A stretch of DNA of 64,000 bases from Cristatella mucedo (Eukaryota > Bryozoa > Phylactolaemata > Cristatellidae), in contig WPIO01000008.1 in the NCBI GenBank assembly GCA_009760855.2, forward strand, positions 7,736,001-7,800,000, read 5' to 3'. The notes below the pieces were generated by a model, which worked only from the letters and a program-made list of their open reading frames with translations, was not told the DNA's origin and did not search any database. The translations under genes were made by a program, and so were the position numbers. Of the stretch, positions 19,841-32,541 are shown one piece after another. The stretch's first letter is position 1. Every line of letters begins with the position of its first letter.

Positions 19841-22800
19841 CTGGCTGCTAACACGTTCACGACCTACGACCGTAGCTGCAGAGTTTTACAGCACCAACAG
19901 CTGCAAGCGTCCTATCGGGCGGGCTGCAAGAAATTGCCCGCCAGACGGCGAAAGTAGCGTGCGAAGGCTGTGACGCACCATTACGACCCTCTCTTCTCCG
20001 TCTTGCTCGTTTCTCTCTCATTCTTCTAGAGACGTCGTCGCCGACGCGCCCTGCGTCTCGCCGACGACGAGTGGGACTCGTCCTCCGTCGGAATATACTC
20101 GCGCGATCGGCGCTTTAGTCGCATTGTCCTTCCCCCACCCCGCGTGCGCTTTAACCGAATTGCCCCCCCCCCTTCCGCCCCGCACGCACTTTAGTCGAAT
20201 TGTACCCCCACCCCACCCGCGTACGCTTCTCACCGCGAAGTCGTCGTAGCGGTGCTGCCGTACAGAAGCCGCTGCTTCGCAGCGGCTTAGAATGGAGTCG
20301 TCTGAGTGAAGATGGAGCGAGAGAAGCTAAACACAGCAAAGCACCGGTTCCTCGCAGCATTTGAGGGAACCGTGCGGAAAATGTCCTTTGCGTGCTCACG
20401 CGAGCTGACACTGTGCAAGCTATCGCCGAGCGCGCCGACGCGCTTCCTGGGCAGCGTAATTGACGCGCCAAGACCGAGATTCGACTCTCTGAGGGAGCCG
20501 TGCAAATTTTTTCTGTTACTGTAATTGTTATCATTATCAGCGAAGTGGACCGGCCATTCGCCATAGCCAGCGTAGCTCTAAAGCAGACGACCGAGCCGCT
20601 CTGCGCCGGGCGTGGCTCGAGGCGCCGCGCTAGCCTGTACGGCCGGCCGGCCATGCGCGACGTTACATTATGGCCGCTGACGAGCAAGCAAGCTCTGCGT
20701 CCCTCGCGCCCTGTAATATGAATTGCAAGGAAGTTCAACGAACCGAGTAGCCCGTAATGAGACCGGGAGCGGTTCCGTTAGCGCTGTCTAGCGCCGCTGG
20801 GCTCGACGTCCCCAGACGATTCCAGCAAACTTCAGGGCCCTCGTCACCGCCGCCGCCGCCGCCGCCGCCCTTGTGCCGCCCGCAAATGGCGCTGCGCTCG
20901 CACGCGTTCGCGCCGGCGAAATCGTTTTAAGCGGCGGCGCGCTGCTAGCTACCTTTTTCAGCTCTGCCAGCCGCGGATGTACGCGTGAACTCGGCTGGGC
21001 GAAGCGGGTCGAGCGTTGCCCGCGCCTTGCGCCGTTTCGGTACTCCGCGACGGGTCGGAGGCGAGAGAGGGCGGTAGCTGCTTGGCGACTAGTAAGTCAG
21101 CAGCGCTTGTCCGCCGTCACGTGGACGCCTGCGACCGTCGGGCTCGCGGTTGAGGGTGGGGGCGGCGGCGGCGACGAGCGGGACAAAAGTTTCGTGCGCA
21201 GTCGGCTTTCTCGCAGGCAAAGATAAAGTCGTGAAGGCGCGCGCGCGCGCATGACTCGCGAATGACCGCTCTTTGCTGCCTACTCAGCTGAGTTTGCTGC
21301 TCGCGCGCGCACCGTCAGAGCTGGGAGCCCGCTAGCGTCCGGCCTCTTTCGGTCCTCGCCCGGCCCCTTCCGGTAGTTTCGCGGCGCTCAAAGCTAAGCC
21401 TTGCGCAAATCTACTCCCTCTGCATCTTGTAGAGTCGGGCGCTTTGCCGCCGCGATCGAGCGCACGCGGGAGGGGCGGGGCGGGGCGGCGCGTCGCGGCG
21501 CCCGATCGAGGTTGCGCGACGGCTACAACGGAAGCGCTCGACGCAGCCGAACCCAGGTCGCTAGCGCGCCGCCTACGCGTCTCGCGCTCTATGAATAAAT
21601 AATTGCCCAAAGAGCTAGGATTTTCGCGTCGCCGCGTTCAGCCCGAGCGGTTTTTAAATAAGTCCTTTCGTCGAGGGCGGCCGTCGTAGGCTGCGGCCGA
21701 GGCGGATCGGCGACGCCTACAAGCGCTAGCGAGGCTGCTACCGGGCAGTGAAGACGCCGGCACGCAGCCGAGCCACCGCTCTCGCGGCGACGTCCGTCCG
21801 GTAGCTTCTGACTGCTGACTATTGTCGACATTCGATCGGGGTTTCTTGATAATGCAAGAAAGCGACTTTCGTCAGGGGGCGCGCGGCTCCGATTAAATGA
21901 GTTTCTTCGGTTAACGACGGGCGATCTGGGAAAAATCAATGGCGTCTCCCTGCCGAAGCGAGCGCGGCGCACGCGGCTGCTTGGGCGAATGCGACTGAGT
22001 GTGGAGACGCGGCCGACCTCGCCCTCGGCGAGCGCGAGCCGCTGCAGCTACCGCGTCATTCGCTGCCCGACGCCCGGATTTTCGCCGTCCGTTGCCGCCG
22101 CGGCGTTTGGCCGCGGCGGCGAAGGCGGTGACGAAGGTGGCAGCCACCGCTAGGACGTCGCGACCGACCGGGACGCTTAGTCGGCTAAGCTTGCTAAGCG
22201 GGCCAGTGAGCTCACGCGTGCTCCTCTCAGAGGCTCGGCTTAATGATTCGCGCCCCCACTTCGCGCACTGAGCACACAGCGCCGGCTGCGGCCAACAAAA
22301 GAGCCAGAAACGCGACGAGGATTCTCCTTGCGGGAGGCCGCCGCGCGCCGCCCTGCGCTGCCCGGCGGCTCAGCGCCAGCCGCCCGTCAGCTACGCGTCA
22401 TTGGCCCCCGATCAAATAGCGCTGAGCCGCCGCCGCCGCCGCTAAGCGGCCGCTATATTGCGCAAGGCGGCCGGTGCGACGGGCGCGCTCGGAAGGGTTG
22501 CGCGCTGAGCGGCTACAGTACAGTCGGTACAGTACTACCGGTACAGTGTCTGGCGAGAAATTGCAAACCGCACGAGTGGCGCTCGCACCGCGCGCAAGCG
22601 CGGCGCGTCGCTCCTACCGCCGGCAGCGCACTCGCCGTTTTCGCTCGTTGCGCATCGACGCACAGCGAACCCTCGCTGCCGCGGTGCAGGCGATGCACTA
22701 ACGGGCATAGGGGGACGAGCGGCTGGAGGTGCATCGCGAGACGCCGTCGGCTGCTGAGTACCAGCCACCCTCCCTCCACCGCCACCCAACCCGTCGATTC

Positions 22801-23861
22801 TCGTGCAATGGCGCGCGCGAGCGCGGCCGCTGGCTGTACTTAGCCGCTAGCGCGCCTACTAGCTCAGCTGTCCCGCCATGTAGGCCCTGGCGCTTGACAG
22901 CCGCCGTTGGCATGGAGAAGCGACGCCGCTCAATAAGGCGATTGACTTCGGCAGCCGCCTCGGCGCAGACACGCCGCGCTGTCGTCTGGGGATCTTTAGA
23001 GAGGCGGCTATCGCGGTCGCGCCGAGTTCCGGCCGGCGCTGCACGGGCCGATCTATTCACCGAACAAGCAGCGAGCGTCCTTTACCTGGCGCGGCCGCAT
23101 CAATTACTGCCGCGTCCGTTCTGCCCTCGCCGCCGCGGAAGCGCCGCGATCGGACGAAGGCGAACGACTAGAGGCGGTGGCGGCGGCGGCGACGGGACAG
23201 TCTGGCGAGCCAACAGCCGCGGCTGCCTCTGCGTCAGCGTGGTACCTGCGACGGTCCGCACTGCATTTCAGGGCAAGGCTGCGACAAGTGCGCTCCTTCG
23301 CCAGATCCGTCCCCAGAGGGCACCGCTCCGAGACGCCGAAGACGTCGAAGACGTCGACAGTAGCCGCGTGCTTCGCGTCCTGGCTGGGCCACATTTCACG
23401 CAATCAGATGCGCCGGCGCCTGCGAGCGTGCGCGCGCCGCAGCGTGCGGGAGCGCGCGCGCTTTCAACGCGCTTCGAGCTCGCCGTCCGCCCTCGGGCGC
23501 CGCTGTCAACTCGGCGACGCGCCGCTGTGCCAATAGGCGGACACAGCAGCGCTAGGAAAATCAGGTCGCTGACATGTTCGGCGGCGAAAACCTGCGACCG
23601 TCCGATAGCGATCGCGAGGTTCACCGACGCGAGCGTTTCGACGAAAAGCAAGCTCGTCGTCGCGACTTGCCGTTCGCTAGAGATCGTCTGAACGTCTTGT
23701 ACACGAGCGTCTACTGGGCGTGCCCAGCTAGCTGCACGGCGGCTTTAGCCACCAGGGGGCGGGGTTAAGGCGCTCGCACTGGGCGACCTGCGAGGCCTCT
23801 GCAGCGAGCAGGTCTTTCGTTTGCCCACCGCAAGCGGGCGGATGTAGAAATATAATTAACT

Positions 23862-23975
23862 TGTAAAGCGCCCTAGGAGACGTAGTCGCTGTCCAGGCGC
23901 TGCACGTGTACCGCAGCGCTCGACTCCACGACCTCGGCCGTCAAAGGCGAGCACCTTAACAACCCCCTCACCCCC
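23862..23975 (-). mobile_element. SINE-B copy, diverged
   Basis: An antisense copy: the tail CTTGTAAAGCGCCCTAGGAG, a degraded B-box region (GCTCGACTCCACGACCTCGG) and the head GGCGAGCACCTTAAC. Confidence 0.65.
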
Positions 23976-26900
23976 CCACCGCCGGGCCTAACCTGGGCGG
24001 CATAGAGGCCGTCGGCTCTTGGGTAAAGGATGCGGTCGAATCGGCCATTTATCTTTTTTTCCCTCTCTCACTCGCACTGGCCTCTCTACTTTCAACGGAG
24101 CAGCTCGCTCGCTCGCCGCCAGCCTTCGGTTTTCTCGCGAAGGAGGAAAATGCGCCGCCGACGGCTGTCGTCGCGTCTATTTCCGCCGCCGCTCACGACA
24201 CGAGCTGCCTCGAGCTTCTTCTCTTCGGCTACGAGGCGCGCGCGCGCGGCGAGAGCGCACTCGCCGGCTGCGAATCAGCCGCCTCTGCGAGGGCTTCGCA
24301 GCAATTTAGGAGGAACGAAATTGAAAGCGAAGCAAACTACGCCGCTCCTCGTCGGCCCGGCCTCGCTAGTCGCGCCGCGCAATCGACGCTGGGCCGGGCG
24401 ACTAGCGTTCAGGACGACCCGCTCGCTCACGCCGCGCTCCGCAGCAGCTGACGGAGCGCGGCGTGCCGGCGGCGCACGGAATAAGAGCCCGGTCCGACGG
24501 AGCGGCGTCTACTCGCCAGCGGCAGCGCTGGCTCGCGCGGCCTCGCGGGCCGCGATCCGTCCGAGGTATCGGCTGCGCATCGGCTGCGACGAGCCGTCGT
24601 GCAAGCGCCATGTGGCGTCAGCGCTCGAACAGCGCCGGCGCCGGGCGCGCGTCGCCGCCTCCGAGAGCGTTCGTTTCTCGCTTCCGCTCTGAGCAGCGTC
24701 GACCGGAAGCGGAGATGCTCAAGATGCCCGGCGCGCCCTGCCAGTCGCGTCATCAAGAAAGAGTACGGTCGCGGAGAGCCGCACGGTTTTAGCACCAGCG
24801 CGGCTTGGGTGGCAGCGTCCTTGGGTCGGGCGAGCGCGACTCGTAGCGAGGCGCCACGTGGACCTGCTTTTGAAAACGAGGCCGCAGCCTGTGGCGACCG
24901 GCTGCATGCGCGGCCGTCTCGTTGGCCGTACGCGGCGTCTGGACACTGCTGTCGCAGGGTGGACTTCTGCCAAGAGGAGCGAGGTACTACGTCCGCCGAC
25001 GGACGCCTTGCTAAAAAGGGGGGGGGGGTTGTCACACGGATGCGTGCGACGTCCGGGGCGGCGACGCGCGGCGGCTGCCGGCGGCGAGATGATAGTCACT
25101 CTCGAGATCTCTCGCGAGAGAGTACGGCGCCTGCAACTGCTGCGGGCGCTCGCCCATCGCCGCGAGGCAGACGGTCGGCTGAGTCGGCGCGTTCACTTCG
25201 ATCAATGTCTTGCGCTGCGGATTATTGCGACTACGCCGACGACTCCGCCCACTGAGTAGCTTTGTCACGACGTGTCCGACGAGGGTCACGCGCGCTAGCG
25301 TCCTAAATCGATCCGATTGCGACGGCGATCGCTAGCGAGTCGTTAACGGTTCCTGAATTGTACTAATTGGAATTCGGATACGTCTGAAGCTACGCCTTAG
25401 ACGACATATAAAAATGGAAAATGGCTATAAAAATATAAAATAAAGGCGAAAAAAGGCGATCGGGTCTGACGATTAAGGTCTTATGGCGCTGCCGCGGTTG
25501 AATGGCGTTGTTAAGAGCTTGTTTTATTGAGGTTTATGGTTGTACGGGTTATCTATTTTGAACGAGGGTGAGTCGCGGTCTGCAGAGAAGGGGCAGGGGG
25601 AACGCGGGCGCAGGAGAGGATGGTAGCGAGCCGTCGCCCTGCGAGCCCAAACGAACAGTTCCTCTTTGACGTTCGGCTTTTCCGTAACGCTGCTGACTTG
25701 CTGTAGACACGTCAAACCGCAAGGAGCTCGGTATGCCACGGCCGGTGCTACCGATGCGTTGCGCACGTGTGTGGCTCGGGGAATGTACCACCATACGTTA
25801 AGGAAGCGGACTCATAATTAAGGTACGCGAAGCTCTCGCGCTCTGCACGGCGGCTGCGCCACGCCTCCGCGGTGGCTGCCTACGATCCGAGCGCCGCGGA
25901 GACGCCGCACTTCGTCTCTTTGTCACGCCTCGACGAGGAATAGCCAGCACCGGCGACGTGCGCTGCATTTTTGCCAAGGGACTTGGAGCTCAGGAGCCGT
26001 AGTGCGCTGCCTCCAAATTATGTTGTCTGACCAAGTTCATTGATGAAAAGAGCTCCAGTTACTCCTCCTTGGTTACGGAAGTAGTGGGAAACGGCGGCGG
26101 CGCCGAGACGGAGCGGCTGAAAATGCTTAGCTCAAGCGAAAGTGTAACTGCCTCTCAAATGAAGCCCTCGTTTGTTCTCTAAATTGTTTCTCTTTACATT
26201 TCGCTCGAAATCGCTTACCTCCAGACATACGCATGTGCACATGCACTCGCTGAAAGCTGGGAGAGGCGCGCAGAAACAGCTCACAGAAGTCCAAGCTGAG
26301 TAATACTGAGCGTATCGGAATGGCTCGGGCGGCGGCGGGAAGCGATCGAAAGTGCAACGGTCTCACGCACTCGGTGCAACGCTCGCGCGGTCCGCTTCGC
26401 GGTCGCTCGCACCCTGCAGGTAGGCTGGATTCGCCTACGAGACAGGTCTTCGCAGAATCTCAGGTAATCTCATTCTATAATTAACTTTCATTGCCCTAAT
26501 TAATCTACTCTCTGTCGCCGTCATTTACTCAGCCTTTCGAAGGTTCTTGAAGATGCTGCGATTGCCATCAGCTGATTCAGCCGGATGCGAAATGCCACTT
26601 CCAGCGGGTGCGCCATTCTGAGGCAACAGCGCACCAATGACGTTCGTTGCGCTCAGAGAAAGCGCACGCCCGGGCCTCGTAGCCCCAACGTCCGCCTAAG
26701 CGCGAGGCGTTGGCACTTTACGACTCCGAGCTCGAATCCTTCAGCAGGCCAGTCCTCATTTGCTGCCCTGCGCTCAAATTGCGAGCGAGCCGACGTGATC
26801 GATCGCTTTTGGATTCGATAACCAGCCTGGCGATCGGGTTTAATGCTAACCGTTGCGACTCGACGCCATTCCTCGGCAGCCCCGCGGCGTTCAAGTTGGT

Positions 26901-27482
26901 GCGCGTCCTTATCACTTCCTGGCAATCAAATTAGCGCCCGAACCGGCAGCGCACGGACGCGCGCTCGGCGGCTGCAGCGAGTCCCATTAACAGCGGCGTT
27001 TGCGCGTGAGAGCGGCGACCTTTCCTCTGGAGAGATTTCTGCGTAGCCAACCCGCGACGCAGAAATGTCTCCGCGTCTAGTCTGTCTCACTCTCGAGGAG
27101 CGAGCTCGCGATTGGCGCTTGATAAGGGCGCTCGCTCTGCCGCCGCCGCGCACTCCTAGTGGCGGGGGCGCAGCGGCTAGACACGCGGCGGCCGCACCGG
27201 ATCGCGGCCTCTGCCGCAAGGTCTCTGCGGAGCACCGCAAGGAGGCTGGACCTTCCGGCAGGCCCTTGGCTGCAAAATGGCGAGCGACGCCATTTTAAAT
27301 TCCGAAAGCAGCTCCGACTGAAGTGGCAATCGCACGGCGGCGACGAGCTGCTGAAAGAAGGACGCGAGCGTGCGCTGAACTGATCTGTCGCGCGCGGACA
27401 GTGCAGTAGAGCGTCGATAAATAGCGAACGGTCTAATAGCCTACGGCGACAGCGAGTGGAGACCCCGCGGTGGTAAGCGTCA

Positions 27483-27548
27483 GAAAGTCCGTCCGCGCGG
27501 ACGGACGTCCGCGAGAAAGTCCGTCCTCGAGCGGACGGACGTCTGCGA
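27483..27548. repeat. Tandem pair of palindromes
   Basis: Two adjacent copies of about 31-34 bases each begin AGAAAGTCCGTCC. The first holds a perfect 20-base palindrome (27487-27506); the second is near-perfect around CTCGAG (27519-27540). Each could form a cruciform. Confidence 0.8.
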
Positions 27549-28585
27549 GAGGAGCAACTCCAGCTCGCGCCGACCGGACGTCTGTCGCCGCGTCATCCGT
27601 TCGTTAGCATCCTCGGACTGGGCGGCCTCTCGGACGAGCCTGTACAACCGCCGCCGATGCATCGCCGATGCGTCGCTTGAAGCTGCGGCTGCTGCGGCGA
27701 GTAGCTCGAACGATCTAATCGGCCGCCGGATCCCCTCTGATGATAACATCCTTCCTCCTCGACGGCAGCCGAAACGCGGCAGCAAAAACTGCCCTCCCGA
27801 CGGCTGCGAAAAAGCGCCGCCATCAGTTAAGCCGTCGTTTGTAGACGTGGCCGCGCGCGGTTCGTCTTCGACGAGCGCGAACTCGACGTCGACAAATTAA
27901 GAAACTGCGAAGGCTGAGTCGGAAATGCAGGTAGCTGGAAAGTTTGGGATCCGCGAGCGCGCGGATTCGGAGGAGCGCCCCTCGCGGCGGTGGCAGCAGC
28001 GGCGTGACTTTCGATGCGGCGAAGCTGATGATGAGCGGCAGCAACCTCAAAGGTGCGCTCGTATTTTTCGCAGCGCCCTCCGGTCCTAGCGCGCGGGGCA
28101 TTACTATTCCCACCGCCTTCCGTAAAGATTCCCCGCTCGGTGTTCTTTTTAGCACGCGGTGTGCGAGTATAGTCGTTAGCCGCCGGTAGGCCCCTCGGGT
28201 CTGAGCTCGTTCGCAATCAGTCAGCTGACCGGAGCGGATACGACAACCGGGTCTCTCAACGGCGACGGCTCCGTTGAATGCTTCACTTGACGCACAGCGG
28301 ATCCCGCTTTTGAGCGACCATGCGAATCCGGCGAATGAGAAACTCGAAAAGGAGTTTGGCCACTGGCAACGTCGTTGAGGCGCCCCGCGAACGGCTGAGA
28401 AACTCGGACGTGCTAGCCATAAACAAGTCGGCCCTATTAAACGCAGCTTAACGTGAAAAGGATGGACCGCGTCTCCACGCTCTATCGGAGCCGCAATAGA
28501 TCGCATTGTAGGCTCGCCGCAACATTGTTTAACCGGGTGGTCCAGGACGGAGCTGCAACACAAGATATCTATAACAATACATATC

Positions 28586-28713
28586 ATTTATACAGCGCCC
28601 TAAGAGAACTTAATCTCCATTCAGACGCTTCGCACATGCCACGGGGCTCGAGCCCACGACCTCGGCCAGACCTCGGTCGGGGCGAGACATTAACCGCTGG
28701 GTCATATTAGACC
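28586..28713 (-). mobile_element. SINE-B copy, near full length
   Basis: An antisense copy: the tail CAGCGCCCTAAGAGAACTTA, the B box GGGCTCGAGCCC, then ACGACCTCGGCC, GACCTCGGTCGGGGCGAG and the head ATTAACCGCTGGGTCA (A-box-like on the minus strand). It sits in the CpG-dense block. Confidence 0.8.
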
Positions 28714-29365
28714 AGCAGGCATTGCCGCAACCTCTGCATAGAAACAGGTCGGACGCGCGCCTCGCCGCCGGAGCCTCGCATTGCGCGAGCGGCAAGGCAA
28801 AGCAGTCGACGTGTCGGTTTTTCGCGAAGGCCAGCGCCAATGTAAATGCAAAGAATCGCGGCCCACGGCCGCGTGAGGCTTATCGGGTCTCGCTCTGTCT
28901 AGCGCTCGCCCGCACATCTCCGCTCGAATGCGCAGGCGATCGCCGCAGTCCGCCGGGCGCGGCAGCGGCGGAGTCGCCGCCGCCGCCGCAGGTGGGAGCA
29001 GGCGCCGCGAAGCTGCGCCGCGCCGAGTCCGTCCGCGCCGCCGGCGCCGCCGGCGCAGTGACGCGCGCCACCGCTGGGTCGCACTCCGTCCACGTCTACC
29101 GGCCGGCCGGCCGGCCGGCCGGCCGCCGCGGCGTCGAGTTACGGCAAATCGTTGCCGCAGCGCATTGTGCAAACGCGGCCCGGGTCGCGCCGGAGGTGCC
29201 GCCGGCGCGAAAGGCCCGCCCCATTCAGAGCCCGCCGCCCGCCAATCGGCTGCCGGCGAAGTGGGCGGGCGTCGGGTGAAGTCGCCGACCGGCCCGCATT
29301 TAGCCTTGCACCGAGGGCGGGTGTGTCCGCTCGCAGCCGCTATTTGCGCAGGTGGCAAGTGAAGC

Positions 29366-29439
<74 letters not shown>

Positions 29440-29493
29440 GTGGAAACAAGGGAGAGAGAGAGAGAGAGAGAGAAGAGAGAGAGAGAAGAGGAA
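29366..29493. repeat. Interrupted (GA)n microsatellite
   Basis: A GA-rich tract with a few GC, GGTGGAAACAAG and AA interruptions. The frames across it (ERERER on +, SLSLSL on -) are artefacts. Confidence 0.9.
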
Positions 29494-31119
29494 GACTAAA
29501 AGCACGGACGAAAAGCGGGCAGCAGCCTCCGGAGCGTCGCCTGCGTGGAGGAGACGGGACGGAGCGCGACGGAGGAAGCGAGCACGCACGCACGAAGGCC
29601 GTGAGTAGCGAGCGGCCCGCGAACCGACGCTTCGTCCCTCCGATCGCGCGGCGTCGTAGCCGCGCGAGACGCTATCTGCGGAGGAGGCGAGCGCGCACGC
29701 TATCCGGCAAGGTCCGCCTTGGCGGCGACCCGAGGCGGCATCTTCGCCGGTGCGTCGGTCTTCGCGAGCGCTGAGTAGGCGGTTTTCGCGGGTGACGAGC
29801 TCTGCATCGGCTGCTGCTGCTGGGCGGCGGCGGTCGGCGACGGCCCTAACCCTAAGCTAGGTCGGCGCGTCGGCGGCCAGTGGGCTGCCAGCACGAGGCG
29901 CCTCGCTCGGTGATGAATCGTGGGAGGCAGAGAGGAATGACTGAAAGCTCGACGCCTCAAGTGTCCTCTACTCGCGTCCTGTGCGTGGCGACACGCGTGG
30001 GAACGCGGTCGCACCCTCGCCATTCTGCTCTCTCTCTCTCTCTTTGTATCTCTTTCTCAATCTAGAGGGCAGCTCTCGAGCCAAATATGAACCGCTAGAA
30101 ACGCGCCGGTGGCTGACAGCAGTCGGCAGCACCGCAGCCCCGCCGGCAGCTGGCGCGTCAGGGTGGCGGCGCCGGTTCAGCGGGCCGGAAATGCAGCACC
30201 GCCCGCCCTCAGCCCGCTAGCGAGCGTCGGCCAAGGCTGCGGATGCCGCCGCCGCACTCGCGCCGGCGCGGGCTGGGCGACGGGGTGCGAGCGTGCACGC
30301 TCTTCGGGTCGGCGGCTCGAGCGAGCTCGTCGGAGCGCTCTCGGCGGGACGCTAATGCCGCCCGAGGCTGTCCCACTTGCCACCTCAGCGGGCGCCGCGC
30401 AGAATGCTCTCGCACCCCGAGCGCGTCATGCCCCGGCATGAGGCAAACGACGGGTGACAGATAATAAAAGCGCTGAGGCTGCTCGCGCGGCGGGAGCCGC
30501 CTCTGGCGTGCACACGACCGGGCGGCAGCCCTGCCCGGCCGTATCTTGGGCCGTGCCGGCGGCTCGACCGTACGCGGCGCAGCGCTGGCCTCGGTCTGGG
30601 CTCGTCGCCAGCTTTCCGGATTCGGCGTTCGCGAGCAAGCGGGCCTTTCATCGCAGCCCCGAAGATGGCCCGAGACCGGATCGAATAAGCCGACCCATTA
30701 TTGTCGAGATGATCGACGGGTGATTTTTGCAGGCGAAGCTACGACGGCCAGGTCACATAGTCCAGTAACCTTTCCCCGGTGTGCTGCCCGACGGCAGCAG
30801 CAGCTGCTGCTGAGGTGACTGAGGAGGACATTTCGTGGGGCGGCTTCTGCAGCCACGCCTCCTTCTGCTTCTGCAGCCGATGCCCATCAATTCAGCCTCA
30901 GCCGCCTGACGCAGGGCCGGGATAATGTTCCGGCAGGGCTTGGGGTTACTTGACTCAGAGTGACGCTAAAGGATTCGTCTGACATTGGGCAGTGCCCCCT
31001 CCCCAAGCCCGAAGAGGGCAGGCCCACTTGCCATGCCAAGGGATGCTGTGCAGAAGGGCAGGACAGGCACACAAGACGAGGGGGCGGCTCCTCGCATGGC
31101 TGCAGTCAGGCCAGGATAT

Positions 31120-32066
31120 TCCAGAGACAATGATGATAAAACTAACCTATTAGTTATGGGCAAAGCAAGTGTGATTCGGAAATTGGAAAGGCTAACACTC
31201 AAAATTGGCTCTGCCAGCATATTTTCTGTTGAATCAGCACGAAATCTAGGTGTCATGTTCCAAAGTGACCTCTCGGTTAGACGACCATGTCGGCTCTACA
31301 ATCAAGTCTGCCTACTTCCAGCGACATAACATTGCTAAAATTCGGGATTGTTTAGATAAGGTTAACACGTCTAAGTTGGTCCACACATTTGCGATATCCC
31401 GTCTTGACTTCTGTAACTCACTGCTTGCTGGCCTACCGGCATGTGCAATCAGGCGATTGCAGCTGGTGCAAAACTCTGCTTGTCTGTCGTGTGCGTCGCA
31501 GTTGCCACACCACACCACTTCTTGCCGACCTGCACTGGCTACCAGTCAAGCAACGGATCATCTTCAAGGTTTTGTAGCTCATTTTTAGGTCACTTCATTC
31601 TCTGGCTCCAGCCTATCTCTCAGATCTACTCCCCCACCAGGCCAAGCACAGTACCACCTGCTTTTCGGGATCTAACAGTTTACCAATACCTGTACAAACC
31701 TCAAGCCCTTTGGAGACTGCATTTACGTTCCCAAAGCCTGGAACTCACTCCCGACTTGCGTCACAGCATCCCCTTACTTGACCACGTTAAAGAACTTAAA
31801 AAATGTAGGACATCATTTAGTGGGTCCCTGTGATTTGTTCTTTATGTGCTTATGTGTGCTGACACTGCACATGCTGCCACTAACCACACTTGCATGCTGA
31901 CCCTTTATATGTGACCCCTAACCAAGTTATTCATGTTGTTTATCAAGCATAATATTTCTCACCATTCAATCGCGTTTCCCTTTGCAGCAAGTGTAAAGCG
32001 CCTAGAAAGAGATTGAGTTCTCTGAGTATGGGCTTTATCAAGTATTATTATTATTATTAATTTTTA
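31120..32066 (+). mobile_element. LINE 3' end, sense copy
   Basis: It encodes the end of the RT region (LVMGKASVIRKLERLTLKI), FSVESARNLGVMFQSDLSV, then AKIRDCLDKVNTSKLVHTF, ISRLDFCNSLLAGLPAC, and in a shifted frame TTPLLADLHWLPVKQRI. This is the standard C-terminal region of CR1/L2-type LINEs. A shared TAG follows FKVL. The 3' untranslated region ends GTAAAGCGCCTAGAAAGAG, TTCTCTGAG and a (TATTAT)n tail at about 32042-32060. It is 5' truncated, as is usual for LINE insertions. Confidence 0.85.
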
Positions 32067-32403
32067 ACCTCTCCACCGCCGGCGCTATAATCAGCGCTGG
32101 GCAAATACTGTACTAGCTGCACCTCTTGACGTGCTCCTGCGTAGTCCCACGGTCGCAGGGTGTGCAGAGACACGGAGGCGATCAAACATGAAGTCCCACA
32201 GTGTCAAGTGTCCACAGCCTCTTCTGCCTCTGCATGGAATTTCCCATCAAGTCGCTGTGCTTGTGAGCTATTCTTTGCGTCTTCCGATGGCTAGAGTAGA
32301 AAAAAACTACCACGTAAATCACAGGCCCCCCCTCCAGACGCCTGATGGGTTAGGTTGCTCAAGACTCTGCTCTTTAAATTAGTAGATTCAATAAATAAAT
32401 TCC

Positions 32404-32541
32404 AGCTGATTTAACAGCCTCATTTGTTTAGCGATAGAAAAGCCTTAACGGCTATCGCCACCACTTACAGTTGTCAATAAAGAATCGCCGCTGCCGGATT
32501 CGAAGCTACGACCGCAGCCGTGAAGAGCGAGCCTCACCCCA
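32404..32541 (-). mobile_element. SINE-A copy
   Basis: An antisense copy: the tail AGCTGATTTAACAGCCTCAT, the body TAGCGATAGAAAAGCC and GGCTATCGCCACCACTTAC, a mutated B box (GGATTCGAAGC) and the head remnant GAAGAGCGAGC. Confidence 0.7.

Larger units (their letters stand above)
19841..30750. other. GC-rich, CpG-dense block without recognisable gene
   Basis: The composition changes sharply near 19,840 and again near 30,750: CG dinucleotides and GCGCGC runs become very common. Open frames are long on both strands simply because stops are rare, and none shows a domain or heptad structure I recognise. SINE-B copies inside it (23862 and 28586) belong to the same family as copies outside, so it is the same genome and not a contaminant. 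It contains a (GCC)n run near 20850 and a (GA)n tract. It could be a very large CpG island or regulatory domain upstream of the DDR gene, or a degenerate GC-rich repeat. Confidence 0.6.

Noticed and set aside
29845-29857. Two CCCTAA units suggesting telomeric repeat
   Set aside because: Two units are expected by chance and do not indicate a telomere or an interstitial array.
20100-30700. Many open frames of 100-320 codons on both strands
   Set aside because: They arise from high GC and rare stops, overlap each other in all frames, and contain no domain, signal peptide or splice-consistent chain.
19841-30750. Bacterial contamination as the source of the GC-rich block
   Set aside because: It has no bacterial gene organisation or ribosome-binding sites, and it contains SINE-B copies of the same family as the flanks.
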